Below, one piece after another: positions 17,859-27,436 of a stretch of 64,000 nt of DNA. The notes under the pieces are model-generated. The model was not told the origin of the DNA, ran no database searches, and saw only the letters and a program-made list of their open reading frames with translations. This DNA comes from Renibacterium salmoninarum ATCC 33209 (lineage in GTDB: Bacteria > Actinomycetota > Actinomycetes > Actinomycetales > Micrococcaceae). The position numbers and the translations under genes are program-made. Location of the stretch: positions 992,001 to 1,056,000 of the forward strand of contig NC_010168.1 in the NCBI RefSeq assembly GCF_000018885.1, in the 5' to 3' direction. Numbering within the stretch: position 1 is the stretch's first letter; each line of letters starts with the position of its first letter.

Positions 17859-18239
17859 ATGTTTAACATCAACGGCTTCGAATTCCTGATCATCGGCATC
17901 ATTGCGGTGCTGGTCATCGGTCCAAAGCGGCTGCCAGAATATACGCAAAAGTTCCGTAATTTTGTCCGAGAAGCTCGCCGAATGGCTAGTGGGGCTCGCG
18001 ATCAGATCAAAGAAGAGGCTGGCGTCGATCTCAGCACGATTGATTGGCAAAAGCTGGACCCGCGGCAATATGATCCGCGCAGAATTATTCGCGAAGCGCT
18101 GCTTGATGACGACGTCAAACCGGTTTCCGAAGGTGCTCCGGTGGCTGCGGCAATCGAATCGGCCCCGCCAGCACCAGTTCGCGAAGTTGAGCGCCTGCCA
18201 ACGGGGCAACGCGCGCCGTGGGACGCTGAAGCCACCTAA
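17859..18239 (+). CDS. tatB: Sec-independent translocase subunit TatB
   Basis: Component of the twin-arginine export machinery. The 126 residues open with a single short membrane helix (FEFLIIGIIAVLVIGPKRLPE) and the G-P-KRLP hinge, then an amphipathic helix (RNFVREARRM) and a charged, Pro-rich tail. Order after sigE and the anti-sigma gene supports TatB over TatA. Confidence 0.85.
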   Translation: MFNINGFEFLIIGIIAVLVIGPKRLPEYTQKFRNFVREARRMASGARDQIKEEAGVDLSTIDWQKLDPRQYDPRRIIREALLDDDVKPVSEGAPVAAAIESAPPAPVREVERLPTGQRAPWDAEAT

Positions 18240-18286
18240 GCCAACATTGGCAACATTGGCAAGACAGACAGATTAGGCCCGGCAGA

Positions 18287-19426
18287 TTAAGTCGGCGAGA
18301 CGCCCAAATTTCGGCCGGCCAATCCGCGCGGTCGTCCGGCCAGCTGCTCGGCAATCGCAATCAATGCCGAGCCCGCGGCTGATGCTGGGTCACTCAGAAC
18401 AATCGGCAGACCAGAATCGCCGCCTTCTCGAAGGGCAATGTCGAGTGGTACTTGGCCCAGCAACGGAATTTTACTGCCAATTGTTTGCGTAAGCCTGTTT
18501 GCAAGCTGCTCGCCGCCACCCTGACCGAAAAGCTCGATTCGGCCGCCGTCTGGCAACTCCATCCAGGACATATTTTCCACAACGCCGATGACTTTTTGCT
18601 GTGTTTGCAGCGCAATCGCTCCCGCTCGTTCGGCAACCTCGGCTGCTGCCGATTGCGGCGTCGTGACCACCAGAATCTCAGCATGCGGGAGTAGCTGGGC
18701 GGCTGAGATGGCGATGTCTCCCGTACCGGGGGGTAGGTCCAGGAACAACGCATCTAAATCACCGAAGTAGACGTCGGTCAGGAATTGCTCTAGTGCTCGG
18801 TGCAACATCGGTCCGCGCCAAGCAACCGGTTGGTTCCCGGCCACGAACATGCCGATCGAGATGACTTTTACGCCGTGGGATACCGGGGGCAGAATCATTT
18901 CGTCAACCCGGGTAGGCTGCTTGACGCTGCCGGCATGGCCCAGGCCCATCAGACCTGGCACTGAGAATCCGTAGATATCCGCATCAATGATGCCGACTTT
19001 CAGGCCCTGAGCCGCCATGGCGCAGGCTAAGTTCACGGTCACACTAGATTTGCCAACTCCGCCCTTGCCACTAGCCACGGCATAAATCCGGGTGAGTGAG
19101 TCAGGGCGATTGAACGGTATTTCGGTACGATCTTTCTCTGGACGCAAGAGCGATTTCAGCTCTGCGCGTTGCTCCGTACTCATGACGCCAAGTTCAACCT
19201 CAACGGAGGTGACACCCGGTACAGAAACCAATGCTGCGCGGGAATCAGCCGTGATGGTGTCTCGAAGCGGGCAACCAGCGATGGTTAGCAATACCCGTAC
19301 CGTGACTCGGCCGTCGTCGTCGGCCGAGACACTTTCGAGCATGCCTAACTCAGTAATAGGACGGCGCAGTTCAGGGTCGATCACCGATGTCAGCGCGACG
19401 CGAAGGTCCTCGTTGCTGGGACGCAT
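18287..19426 (-). CDS. mrp: Mrp/ApbC iron-sulfur carrier P-loop ATPase
   Basis: 379 residues. A MIP18/DUF59 domain covers about residues 1-90 (DLRVALTSVIDPELRRPITELGM). The deviant Walker A is ASGKGGVGKSS near residue 119. Downstream are DADIYGFSVPG, the ATPase segment DLPPGTGD and VVTTPQSAA. The family delivers Fe-S clusters to apoproteins; the C-terminal CxxC of many Mrp proteins is not seen. It overlaps the next gene by one base at 19426. Confidence 0.88.
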   Translation of the reverse strand: MRPSNEDLRVALTSVIDPELRRPITELGMLESVSADDDGRVTVRVLLTIAGCPLRDTITADSRAALVSVPGVTSVEVELGVMSTEQRAELKSLLRPEKDRTEIPFNRPDSLTRIYAVASGKGGVGKSSVTVNLACAMAAQGLKVGIIDADIYGFSVPGLMGLGHAGSVKQPTRVDEMILPPVSHGVKVISIGMFVAGNQPVAWRGPMLHRALEQFLTDVYFGDLDALFLDLPPGTGDIAISAAQLLPHAEILVVTTPQSAAAEVAERAGAIALQTQQKVIGVVENMSWMELPDGGRIELFGQGGGEQLANRLTQTIGSKIPLLGQVPLDIALREGGDSGLPIVLSDPASAAGSALIAIAEQLAGRPRGLAGRNLGVSPT

Positions 19427-20073
19427 TACGAAGCCGGAGCTGCCGGCGGCTCTGAAGAATCCAGCGGCTTTTCGGTTACCGTCTTTTTCTTGACCTTGGG
19501 CAGCGCTTGTGTTTTAGGGGAGCCTTTTGAATCTCTAGATTTCTCCCGCGGGCGTTCGCTTTCTTCAGATTCGTTGGCGCTCAGTAAGTCTTCCAAAAGT
19601 GACTTCAGCTCAGATCTCACAAAGTCACGGGTAGCAACTTCACGCAATGCGATACGCAATGAGGCGAGCTCTCGCGTGAGGTACTCAGTGTCAGCCAAAT
19701 TGCGTGCTGCGGTTTGCCGATCTTGCTCAATGGCTACCCGGTCCCGGTCATCTTGACGGTTTTGGGCCAACAACAACAGCGGCGCAGCGTAGGAGGCCTG
19801 CAACGACAGGATGAGCGTGAGCAGTGTGAAGTTCAGTGCCCGCGGATCGAACTGCAATTCTTCCGGAGCTAGAGTGTTCCAGCCTAGCCAAGCCGCACAG
19901 AAGAGCGTCATGTAAAGCAGGAACTGCGGAGTACCCATGAATCGCGCGAAACCCTCGGTCAACCGACCGAAGGAATCTGGGTCGGGAGAAAATCGAGGGA
20001 AGAGCCGCGAGCGAAGTTCTAGCGGGGTGTCTAACCCGCTGTTCTGCCGCTTATCGCTGTATTTTTCAGCCAA
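19426..20073 (-). CDS. DUF1003 membrane protein
   Basis: 215 residues. Two membrane segments (FLLYMTLFCAAWLGWNTLAP and NFTLLTLILSLQASYAAPLLLLAQN) with the conserved ASYAAPLLLLAQNRQ of DUF1003 proteins, then a charged coiled stretch and a Lys/Ser-rich tail. Function unknown. It overlaps the MgtE-like gene by eight bases and its own stop is at the mrp start, so the three are cotranscribed. Confidence 0.75.
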   Translation of the reverse strand: MAEKYSDKRQNSGLDTPLELRSRLFPRFSPDPDSFGRLTEGFARFMGTPQFLLYMTLFCAAWLGWNTLAPEELQFDPRALNFTLLTLILSLQASYAAPLLLLAQNRQDDRDRVAIEQDRQTAARNLADTEYLTRELASLRIALREVATRDFVRSELKSLLEDLLSANESEESERPREKSRDSKGSPKTQALPKVKKKTVTEKPLDSSEPPAAPAS

Positions 20074-21352
20074 CTCTGCCTCCTATTTTCTTCAATGGTT
20101 CGCCATCTTCATGTGCACGCCAGTCATCTGGTAGCAGCTGATCCAGGAGGTCATCGACCGTCACCGCCCCGACCAGGCGACCGGCGTCGTTGACGACCGG
20201 CAAGGAAACCAAGTTATACGAGGCCATAACGTGTGAGACTTCGCTGATGGAGGCTAGATCTGAAACCGGTTCGAGATTCTTATCAACCAAAATGCCGAGT
20301 TGTTCTGGCGGCGCACTGCGTAACAACTGTTGCACGTGTACAACGCCTAAGAATCTGCCAGTAGGGGTTTCTAGCGGCGGACGGCAAACGAAAATTGCCG
20401 ATGCCAATGCGGGGGAGAGCTCTTCGCTGCGCACATGGGCTAAGGCTTCTGCCACGGTAGCTTCCGGCGGCAAGATGACTGGCACCGGCGTCATCAGGCC
20501 ACCGGCAGTGTCTTCGTCATATTGCAACAGACGGCGAACGTCGTCCGCTTCGTCGGGCTCCATCAAAAGCAAAAGCTCTTCGGCTTTGGCGCTGGGCAAA
20601 TCCGCGAGTAGATCAGCGGCGTCGTCCGGGTCCATCTCTTCGAGCACATCAGCGGCGCGCTCATTGTCCAGCGCAGAGAGTAGCTGCACCTGATCTTCTT
20701 CAGGCATTTCTTGCAGCACATCGGCTAGGCGTTCATCTTGAAGCTCTGAAGCGACTTCGATCCGACGCTTATCGCTCATTGCTTGCAGTGCGTCCGCGAA
20801 GTCAGCAGGTTTAAGGTCCTCGTAGCTCGCGACGAGCTGCGTCGCGCCCTGCGGGTCATCTGAGTCGTGGATCGCTTCATTCCAGTCAATCAAGAGCGTG
20901 TGACCACGGCTGAGGCGGCGGAGCCGGGAAGCTGAGTTGCCTCGGCGCACAAAGAGTTTACTGATCAACCAGTCGCCATTGCGCTGCTGATCAAGGGCAA
21001 TATCTTCGACGATTGCGGAACCAGAACCATCGGTCAAAGTCAGTTTGCGGTCAAAAAGCTCGCCAACAACTAACTGTTCGGCGCCACGCTGTTCAAAGCG
21101 TCGCAGATTTACCAAACCCGTAGAGATGATTTGCGTTTGGTCCATTGAGGTCAACCGGGTCATGGGCACAAATACTCGTCTTTTGCCGGTGACTTCAACA
21201 ACGATGCCAACCGCGTGCGGTGCCTGGTGACCACGTGAATGCACGACGACGTCGCGCAATCGCCCCAGGCGATCGCCTCGCGGGTCGAAGACGTCGAGTC
21301 CAATAAGACGCGCAATGAAGACGCGGGCCGAGCTAGCATTCGTGTTCACCAC
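20066..21352 (-). CDS. MgtE N-terminal/CBS domain protein (Rv1232c-like)
   Basis: 428 residues starting at one of two adjacent GTG codons (21352 or 21349). A PRC-barrel-like part (about 1-150) is followed by the MgtE intracellular superhelix with repeats of the type QEMPEEDQVQLLSALDNERAADVLEEMDPDDAADLL, then a pair of CBS domains ending in GRLVGAVTVDDLLDQLL. The transmembrane pore domain of the Mg2+ channel is absent, so it is not a transporter by itself. It may sense adenine nucleotides or Mg2+. Confidence 0.85.
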   Translation of the reverse strand: MVNTNASSARVFIARLIGLDVFDPRGDRLGRLRDVVVHSRGHQAPHAVGIVVEVTGKRRVFVPMTRLTSMDQTQIISTGLVNLRRFEQRGAEQLVVGELFDRKLTLTDGSGSAIVEDIALDQQRNGDWLISKLFVRRGNSASRLRRLSRGHTLLIDWNEAIHDSDDPQGATQLVASYEDLKPADFADALQAMSDKRRIEVASELQDERLADVLQEMPEEDQVQLLSALDNERAADVLEEMDPDDAADLLADLPSAKAEELLLLMEPDEADDVRRLLQYDEDTAGGLMTPVPVILPPEATVAEALAHVRSEELSPALASAIFVCRPPLETPTGRFLGVVHVQQLLRSAPPEQLGILVDKNLEPVSDLASISEVSHVMASYNLVSLPVVNDAGRLVGAVTVDDLLDQLLPDDWRAHEDGEPLKKIGGRVG

Positions 21353-21471
21353 TCAAGGCTACTGTTTTAGCGGCTGTCCGTGAAACAACGTCTCGATACT
21401 GACACTAAATATAGGTGCACAGCGTTTCCACTGGTTCACTCGCAGCGATACAGCTGTCGCTTGCACCGCGA

Positions 21472-21496
21472 AATAGGCGAGAATAGGCGAGAATAG
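21472..21496. repeat. 10-bp tandem repeat before the stress-protein gene
   Basis: AATAGGCGAG occurs twice in tandem (21472-21481, 21482-21491) and a third partial copy follows. It ends a few bases before the ATG at 21501 and covers the region where the ribosome site would lie. Confidence 0.6.
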
Positions 21497-21500
21497 ATCC

Positions 21501-22259
21501 ATGTCAAACCTTTTTGGAAATGCCCGTACACTCGCAGATCCTCGCAGTGTTCCCGACGGCGACACGGTGGGAACCTACACTTCTTACCTGGATGCCCAAA
21601 AAGCTGTGGACTATTTGGCTGACCAACAGTTTCCCGTCCAGCTCGTTTCGATTGTAGGAAACGACCTGAAAATGGTTGAACGGGTGACCGGGAAACTCAG
21701 CTATCCCAAAGTGGCGCTCAATGGGGCTCTTACCGGAGCATGGTTTGGTTTATTCGTGGGTGTGTTGTTGTCCTTCTTCAACCCGAATGCGAGCACGTCG
21801 TTTCTTTCCATCCCGATTGCCATGGTTTTGGGCGCAGCCTTCTGGATGCTCTTTGGCATCGTGACCTATGGGGCGCAACGCGGGAAACGCGATTTCACCT
21901 CAACGTCCCAGGTTTTGGCATCTAGCTATGACGTCATCGTGGCTCGTGAAGCTTCCGCCGAGGCGCAGCGATTGCTAAAGAATCTGCCGATGGCGCAAAC
22001 TGCGGTGTTGCCGCAGGCCAAACCCAGGGAGCAACACCTACCGGATGCTTCCCAAGCGCCCCAGCGGCCAAGCGGCTGGACCGATCCTTATGCTGCGAAG
22101 CAGGACGGTCAAGCTGAAGCAGCTGAGCCCGCCGCGCCAGTTGTCGAAGGTGCGATTGAAACGGCGCGAGGAAAATACCCTGATTTGTGTGACGGTCGGC
22201 CGCAGTATGGCGTTCGGGTAGATCCAGAAAAGTCGAAAGATGAACCCTCCGCCGGATAA
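21501..22259 (+). CDS. general stress protein-like membrane protein (Rv1234-like)
   Basis: 252 residues. The N-terminal part has the general-stress-protein 17M-type alpha/beta domain (GTYTSYLDAQKAVDYLADQQFPVQLVSIVG), then two membrane helices (ALTGAWFGLFVGVLLSFF and IPIAMVLGAAFWMLFGIVTYGA) and a cytoplasmic tail rich in Ala/Pro/Gln. Divergent from the MgtE-like gene; this neighbourhood matches the Mycobacterium Rv1232c-Rv1234 group. No enzymatic motif is seen. Confidence 0.7.
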   Translation: MSNLFGNARTLADPRSVPDGDTVGTYTSYLDAQKAVDYLADQQFPVQLVSIVGNDLKMVERVTGKLSYPKVALNGALTGAWFGLFVGVLLSFFNPNASTSFLSIPIAMVLGAAFWMLFGIVTYGAQRGKRDFTSTSQVLASSYDVIVAREASAEAQRLLKNLPMAQTAVLPQAKPREQHLPDASQAPQRPSGWTDPYAAKQDGQAEAAEPAAPVVEGAIETARGKYPDLCDGRPQYGVRVDPEKSKDEPSAG

Positions 22260-22279
22260 CCCGCGGCAGATGTTTTAAC

Positions 22280-22331
22280 AAACGTAAAGCGCCCGTCTAC
22301 AGATCAATCTGCGGACGGGCGCTTTACGTTT
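22280..22331. terminator. bidirectional hairpin terminator
   Basis: Perfect 18-base arms (AAACGTAAAGCGCCCGTC at the left) around a 16-base loop that can pair further inside. It begins with A and ends with a T-rich flank, and lies between two convergent genes. Confidence 0.75.
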
Positions 22332-22354
22332 ATTCTTCGAAGTGGAAGCTGAAA

Positions 22355-23932
22355 CTAACGAGCCTGATCCTCGTAAATGCCAGCCATCCAGGATTCGACG
22401 TCTTCTGGCGTGCGCGGCAGCGCTGCGGAAAGATTGACATTTCCGTCTGCGGTGACCAAAACGTCGTCTTCAATCCGGACGCCAATGCCGCGGTATTCCT
22501 CAGGAACTGCGAGATCGTCGGCTTTGAAGTACAGGCCAGGTTCGATCGTGAAAACCATACCTTCCTCCAGGATGCCGTCAAGGTATAGCTCTGCTTTTGC
22601 CTGCGCACAATCGTGCACGTCAAGGCCCAAGTGGTGACTGGTGCCGTGTGGCATCCAGCGGCGATGCTGCTGGCCCTCGGGGGCGAGTGCTTCTTCGACC
22701 GGGACGGTCAGTAGTCCCCACTCGACCAGACGCTCGGCAAGCACCTTCATGGCAGCGCCATGCAGCTCGCGGAATTTGATGCCGGGCTTGGCAATCGCGA
22801 AGCTAGCATCAGCCGCATCGAGAACAGCCTGGTAGATCTTGCGCTGAGTATCGTTGAACTTTCCATTCACCGGCAGCGTGCGAGTAATATCCGCGGTGTA
22901 CAGCGAATCTGCCTCCACGCCGGCATCCAGCAGAAGCAATTCGCCGGAATTCACTTGGCCGTTATTGGTGATCCAGTGCAAGGTTGTTGTGTGGTCTCCG
23001 GATGCTGCGATGGTCTCGTATCCGAGGCCATTGCCTTCCTCACGGGCTCGGGCCGCAAAGGCCCCTTCAACCACACGCTCGCCGCGATGATGCGTGATGG
23101 CACGAGGCAGCGCCTTGACCACCTCCGCGAATCCTTCAGCCGTGGCGGCAACGGCAATTTTGAGCTGTTCAACTTCCCAGTCATCTTTGACCAGGCGGAG
23201 TTCGGAAAGCGCTTCAGCGAGTTTCGCATCTAATTCATCGGCTTGCGAAAGATCAACGGTTTCCGGATTTGACGCGGTATTGATCCGAGCCGTGTCGATC
23301 AGTGCATCAACGCTGAGATCAACATCTCGAACCAAGCGCACCCGGATGCCACCGAGGCTCTGTTCACCGATGTTTTTAGTCAAAGCAATTTCCAGCTCGG
23401 AAAGGTCGGCAGTATTCAGTGCCAGCTCTGCACTCAATTCAGCCAAGGCGGGGCGCTTACCGATCCAGAACTCGCCTGAACGCGCATCAGAATAGAATTC
23501 CTTGGTATCCCGGCCAGCCAAGGGACGGAAGTACAGCGTAGCCTGGTGGTTACCGCCGTCGTCGCCGGCGTCCTCATTCACCGGTTCCAAAACTAATACC
23601 GCGTCGGGTTCGTGATCTACGCCCAAGCCGGTGAGGTGCGCAAAGGCCGAATGCGGGCGGAACATGTAGTCGGTGTCATTGGAGCGCACTTTGTGCGGCC
23701 CGGCAGGCAGCACAAGGCGTTCGCCGCTAAAGGCGGCGCTGATCGCCCGACGCCGTTGGGCGGCAAAGTCGGCGACGGCAGATTTGGCCGGTAGCTCTTG
23801 GCTTACCGGAGCCCAGCTAGAACTCATGAACTCTCGGAACGCATCCGAATTCGGTCGCAACGAACGGTTGTTTACCCGATCGATGAGCGGTTGCTCTTGG
23901 CCAGTGTTTTCGGTTTCAGGGGTCTCAGTCAC
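22355..23932 (-). CDS. pepP: Xaa-Pro aminopeptidase (M24B)
   Basis: A 525-residue dinuclear metal aminopeptidase removing N-terminal residues before proline. The AMP_N domain comes first, then the metal ligands: Asp in LLLDAGVEADSLYTADITRT, His in GTSHHLGLDVHD, Glu in FTIEPGLYF and Glu in GVRIEDD. GTG ending at 23932 with AGGATTAGGGG upstream is chosen; the frame is open to 24022. It is divergent from the PHP gene, with the 5' end close to it. Confidence 0.88.
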   Translation of the reverse strand: MTETPETENTGQEQPLIDRVNNRSLRPNSDAFREFMSSSWAPVSQELPAKSAVADFAAQRRRAISAAFSGERLVLPAGPHKVRSNDTDYMFRPHSAFAHLTGLGVDHEPDAVLVLEPVNEDAGDDGGNHQATLYFRPLAGRDTKEFYSDARSGEFWIGKRPALAELSAELALNTADLSELEIALTKNIGEQSLGGIRVRLVRDVDLSVDALIDTARINTASNPETVDLSQADELDAKLAEALSELRLVKDDWEVEQLKIAVAATAEGFAEVVKALPRAITHHRGERVVEGAFAARAREEGNGLGYETIAASGDHTTTLHWITNNGQVNSGELLLLDAGVEADSLYTADITRTLPVNGKFNDTQRKIYQAVLDAADASFAIAKPGIKFRELHGAAMKVLAERLVEWGLLTVPVEEALAPEGQQHRRWMPHGTSHHLGLDVHDCAQAKAELYLDGILEEGMVFTIEPGLYFKADDLAVPEEYRGIGVRIEDDVLVTADGNVNLSAALPRTPEDVESWMAGIYEDQAR

Positions 23933-23998
23933 GCCCCTAATCCTGCCACCGCTCGCGCAACGCCGCCAGTCGCCATCGCTCGGGGCTAAGGTGGGGTG

Positions 23999-24844
23999 GT
24001 GAGAATTGACCTGCATACGCACTCAAATGTTTCCGACGGCACGGAGTTGCCAGCGTACTTAGTCCAATCTGCCGTTGCGGCGAGGCTGGATGTGGTGGCA
24101 CTTACCGATCACGATTCCACTGCTGGTTGGCCGGCTGCAAGTGTTGCTGCGCGGGAGTTAGGCATTGCGTTGGTGCCAGGAATGGAAGTTTCTTGCCGAA
24201 CCAGCGAGGGCATTACCGTGCATTTGCTGAGCTACTTACATGATCCGCAGCATTCAGGTCTTTTAGCAGAAATCAGTAAATCCAAAGACGCTCGACTCCG
24301 CCGGGCCGAAAGCATGGTGTCTAAACTGGCGGAAGATTACCCGCTAAATTGGGACGATGTTAGCCAGCACGTTGCCCCGGGGGCGACGGTAGGGCGGCCG
24401 CATATTACCGACGCTTTGGTCGCCGCTGGCATAGTCTCGGATCGTAACGAAGCCTTCGCTTCAATTCTTACTTCGCGGAGTAAATACTGGGTTTCGCACT
24501 ATGCTCCGGACCCGATCCTGGCCGTCGAACTGGTTAGAGCGGCAGGGGGCGTGCCGGTCTTCGCGCACCCGGTAGCGGTGGAACGTGGCCGAGTAGTTTC
24601 GGAGGCCGTGTATCAGGACATGATTGATGCCGGACTTGCTGGCCTAGAAATTGAGCATCGAGATAACCCTGCTGAGGGCAAGGAATTCCTTTACAAACTG
24701 GCGGCAAAACACGAGCTAATCGTTACTGGGTCCTCGGATTATCACGGCACGGGCAAACCAAATCGTTTGGGCGAAAACCTCACCAGCCCCAACTCGCTGG
24801 CAAGGATCGAAGCGCTGGCCACCGGAACCACTGTGGTGCGCTGA
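23999..24844 (+). CDS. PHP-domain phosphoesterase (3',5'-nucleoside bisphosphate phosphatase type)
   Basis: 281 residues, a compact YciV/RNase AM-like PHP protein. Metal ligands are visible: DLHTHSNVSDGT at the start, ALTDHDST, EVSCRT, the H in GRPHI and FAHP, and the terminal SSDYHGT. Family members hydrolyse 3',5'-bisphosphonucleotides or trim RNA. GTG 23999 with AAGGTGGG is the probable start; an adjacent GTG 23996 is also possible. Confidence 0.85.
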   Translation: MRIDLHTHSNVSDGTELPAYLVQSAVAARLDVVALTDHDSTAGWPAASVAARELGIALVPGMEVSCRTSEGITVHLLSYLHDPQHSGLLAEISKSKDARLRRAESMVSKLAEDYPLNWDDVSQHVAPGATVGRPHITDALVAAGIVSDRNEAFASILTSRSKYWVSHYAPDPILAVELVRAAGGVPVFAHPVAVERGRVVSEAVYQDMIDAGLAGLEIEHRDNPAEGKEFLYKLAAKHELIVTGSSDYHGTGKPNRLGENLTSPNSLARIEALATGTTVVR

Positions 24845-24872
24845 AGCCCAGAACCTCTCGGCTCAGATCGTG

Positions 24873-25730
24873 TCAGGCGCGGACGATTTCAGCTACGTTA
24901 CTCAGCCTTTGCGTCATGATCTCGATTGCGGCCGGATTCTGGTCAACACAGACGAATCTGCGGTCCAGTGCCACCGAAACTGCGCCAATGGTGCCGGAAC
25001 CAGCAAAAAAGTCCAAGACCCAGTCGCCTGGTCGTGACGAGGCAGCTACCACTCGACGCAGCAATCCCACCGGTTTCTGCGTAGGATAACCAGTTTTTTC
25101 CTTACCCGTGGGAGAAACAATGGTGTGCCACCAGACATCAGTGGGCAACTTACCTAATGCCACTTTCGCCGCGGTGACCAAACCCGGCGCCATATAGGGC
25201 TCCCGGTCCACAGCAGCATTGTCAAAGTGATACTTATTCGGGTTCTTGACGTAAACCAAAATATTGTCGTGCTTAGTGGGCCAGCGTTTATTTGCTCGCG
25301 CACCAAAGTCGTAGGCCCAGATGATTTCGTTGAGAAAGCTCTCCCGGCCAAAAATTGCGTCCAGCATGACCTTGGCGTAATGGACTTCTCGATAGTCCAG
25401 GTGCAGGTAAAGCGTGCCGTCTTCGGAAAGTAAGCGCCAAGCCTCTACTAATCGGGGCTCTAAGAATGCCCAGTAGTCGGTAAAAGCGTCATCATAGTGG
25501 TGTAGCGCGCCTTTGACGGTCTCATAATTTTGACCGCAAAAGCCTAGTCGTGAGCCGCTTTGACTACGCACCATAGTGGTGGATTGACGTTTTTGAGTCC
25601 GCCCGGTGTTGAAGGGCGGATCCAAATAGATGAGCGAGAACGCCCCATCTGGCAAGGTCGAGAGATAACTGGAATTTTCTGCCTCGACCACCAGATTAGG
25701 TCCGTCGTGCCGCCAAGCGTTCCCGCTCAT
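24873..25730 (-). CDS. orphan site-specific DNA methyltransferase (class beta)
   Basis: 285 residues with the catalytic motif DPPF (IYLDPPFNTG near residue 36) first and the SAM-binding motif DFFAGSGT near the C-terminus, the beta-class order of N6-adenine or N4-cytosine enzymes. TGYPTQKP, just before the latter, is typical. No restriction gene is nearby. It follows the DEAD helicase stop by eight bases, so it is cotranscribed with it. Similar genes recur in actinobacteria in this position as I recall, which suggests a housekeeping role. Confidence 0.8.
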   Translation of the reverse strand: MSGNAWRHDGPNLVVEAENSSYLSTLPDGAFSLIYLDPPFNTGRTQKRQSTTMVRSQSGSRLGFCGQNYETVKGALHHYDDAFTDYWAFLEPRLVEAWRLLSEDGTLYLHLDYREVHYAKVMLDAIFGRESFLNEIIWAYDFGARANKRWPTKHDNILVYVKNPNKYHFDNAAVDREPYMAPGLVTAAKVALGKLPTDVWWHTIVSPTGKEKTGYPTQKPVGLLRRVVAASSRPGDWVLDFFAGSGTIGAVSVALDRRFVCVDQNPAAIEIMTQRLSNVAEIVRA

Positions 25731-25738
25731 CGAAGCGT

Positions 25739-27436
25739 TCAGGAATCCGACGACGGCGCGCTGGCCGTAGCTGAATCCGTGCCGCGATCCGTCGCCGAAT
25801 TGCTTTCGGTGACAACTTCGCCATTACGACGACGAGTCCGGCTGCGCCGAGCGCGGGCAGGTTTACTGGCCTCGGTGGACGGCGTTGAATCCGCAGCATT
25901 GTCCGCGGCCGGGCCGTTGCTGTTGCGGCTCCGCGCGGGGCGCTCGTCATTGGAACGACGGCGTTGGCCATCTCGTGACTGGCCGCCCCGATTTCCGCCG
26001 GCACCGTTTCGGTTGTCGTTTCCGCGCCCCGATCCAGTGCTTTGACCACCGTGGCGTTTGCCGGTCTCGCCCAGATCCTCTAAGACCTCAGCGTTCAAAC
26101 CAGCATGCGTACGCTGGCTCTTGGGGAGTCGGCCCTTGGTGCCTTCCGGGATATCCAGATCGCTGTAAAGGTGCGGCGAGGAAGAGTAAGTCTCCACTGG
26201 CTCATCGAAAGGCAGGCCCAGGGTTTTGTTGATTAAGCCCCAGCCTGGCATGTCATCCCAGTCCACGAAGGTCACTGCAGTGCCCTTATTGCCAGCGCGG
26301 CCCGTGCGGCCCACTCGGTGCAGGTAGATTTTTTCGTCTTCCACACACTGGTAATTGATCACGTGCGTCACATCGTCAACGTCAATGCCACGAGCAGCGA
26401 CGTCGGTTGCGACTAAGACGTCGACCTTGTTGTTACGGAAGGCGCGCAACGCTTGTTCACGCGCGCCTTGGCCTAGGTCGCCGTGGATCGCGGCTGAAGC
26501 GAATCCGCGCTCTGCGAGTTCTTCAGCCACCTTGGCGGCGGTGCGCTTGGTCTTGGTGAAGATGATGGTCCGGCCGCGGCCGCGTGCCTGCAGGATACGA
26601 GCGACAACCTCGATCTTATCCATGCTGTGTGCGCGGTAAACGAGCTGGCGGATATCCCGCTTGGTGAGACCCTCATCATCCGGATCGGCGGCGCGGATGT
26701 GCGTCGGCTGAGTCATGTAGCGCCGAGCCATCGCGACGATCGGGCCAGGCATGGTCGCGGAGAAAAGCATTGTCTGGCGCACCGCGGGGGTTGCCGCCAT
26801 CAACGTTTCAACGTCCGGCAAGAAGCCCAGATCGAGCATTTCGTCGGCCTCGTCAAGAACCACCATGCGAACGTTCTTCAAGTTCAAGTGGCGCTGTTTG
26901 AAGAGGTCAATCAATCGGCCCGGGGTACCAACAACAACTTCGACGCCCTTGGTGAGGGATTCGATCTGCGGTTCGAAAGCACGGCCACCGTAGATTGTGG
27001 TGATGCGTGCGCCACGCTTGCGAGCGGCGGTCTGTAAATCATTAGCTACCTGCACGGCAAGCTCACGCGTGGGCACCACAATAAGTGCTTGCGGAGCTCC
27101 TGGCACGGGTAAAGCGTCATAGCCCTCATCTTTTGGCGCGGTAACGCGTTGTAGCACCGGTACGCCAAAGCCAAGAGTCTTTCCGGTGCCGGTCTTAGCC
27201 TGACCGATGATGTCATGGCCGCCCAGTGCGACCGGCAAGGTCATCGACTGGATCGGGAAGGGGTGCACAATGCCGGCGTCGGCAAGCGCCTCAACAATAT
27301 CCGCCCGAACGTTGAAGTCGGCGAAGGTTTCAGCCGCTTCTGCGTGCGGATCTTCGGTGGTGGTGGGTGAGGCTTCGACTGTCAGTTCGTCGTCGGAACC
27401 TTCGGCATGCAAATGGTAGTCGTTATCGATAGTCAA
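25739..27436 (-). CDS. DEAD-box RNA helicase
   Basis: 565 residues. The helicase core shows the Q motif, AKTGTGKT (motif I), PTRELA (Ia), DEAD (II), SAT (III) and HRVGRTGRAGNKG (VI). The last 120 residues are rich in Gly, Arg, Asn and Ser, an RNA-binding tail as in cold-shock/ribosome-assembly helicases of RhlE/CsdA type. The start is TTG ending at 27436 with AAGGAAG about nine bases upstream; no ATG is near. In the mycobacterial order this is the Rv3211 position. Confidence 0.88.
   Translation of the reverse strand: MTIDNDYHLHAEGSDDELTVEASPTTTEDPHAEAAETFADFNVRADIVEALADAGIVHPFPIQSMTLPVALGGHDIIGQAKTGTGKTLGFGVPVLQRVTAPKDEGYDALPVPGAPQALIVVPTRELAVQVANDLQTAARKRGARITTIYGGRAFEPQIESLTKGVEVVVGTPGRLIDLFKQRHLNLKNVRMVVLDEADEMLDLGFLPDVETLMAATPAVRQTMLFSATMPGPIVAMARRYMTQPTHIRAADPDDEGLTKRDIRQLVYRAHSMDKIEVVARILQARGRGRTIIFTKTKRTAAKVAEELAERGFASAAIHGDLGQGAREQALRAFRNNKVDVLVATDVAARGIDVDDVTHVINYQCVEDEKIYLHRVGRTGRAGNKGTAVTFVDWDDMPGWGLINKTLGLPFDEPVETYSSSPHLYSDLDIPEGTKGRLPKSQRTHAGLNAEVLEDLGETGKRHGGQSTGSGRGNDNRNGAGGNRGGQSRDGQRRRSNDERPARSRNSNGPAADNAADSTPSTEASKPARARRSRTRRRNGEVVTESNSATDRGTDSATASAPSSDS

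Noticed and set aside
18240..18286. Short repeat CAACATTGG after tatB
   Set aside because: Only two close copies, no structure and no recurrence; probably chance.
24873..25730. Restriction-modification system
   Set aside because: No endonuclease or specificity gene is near; the methyltransferase sits in a housekeeping operon.
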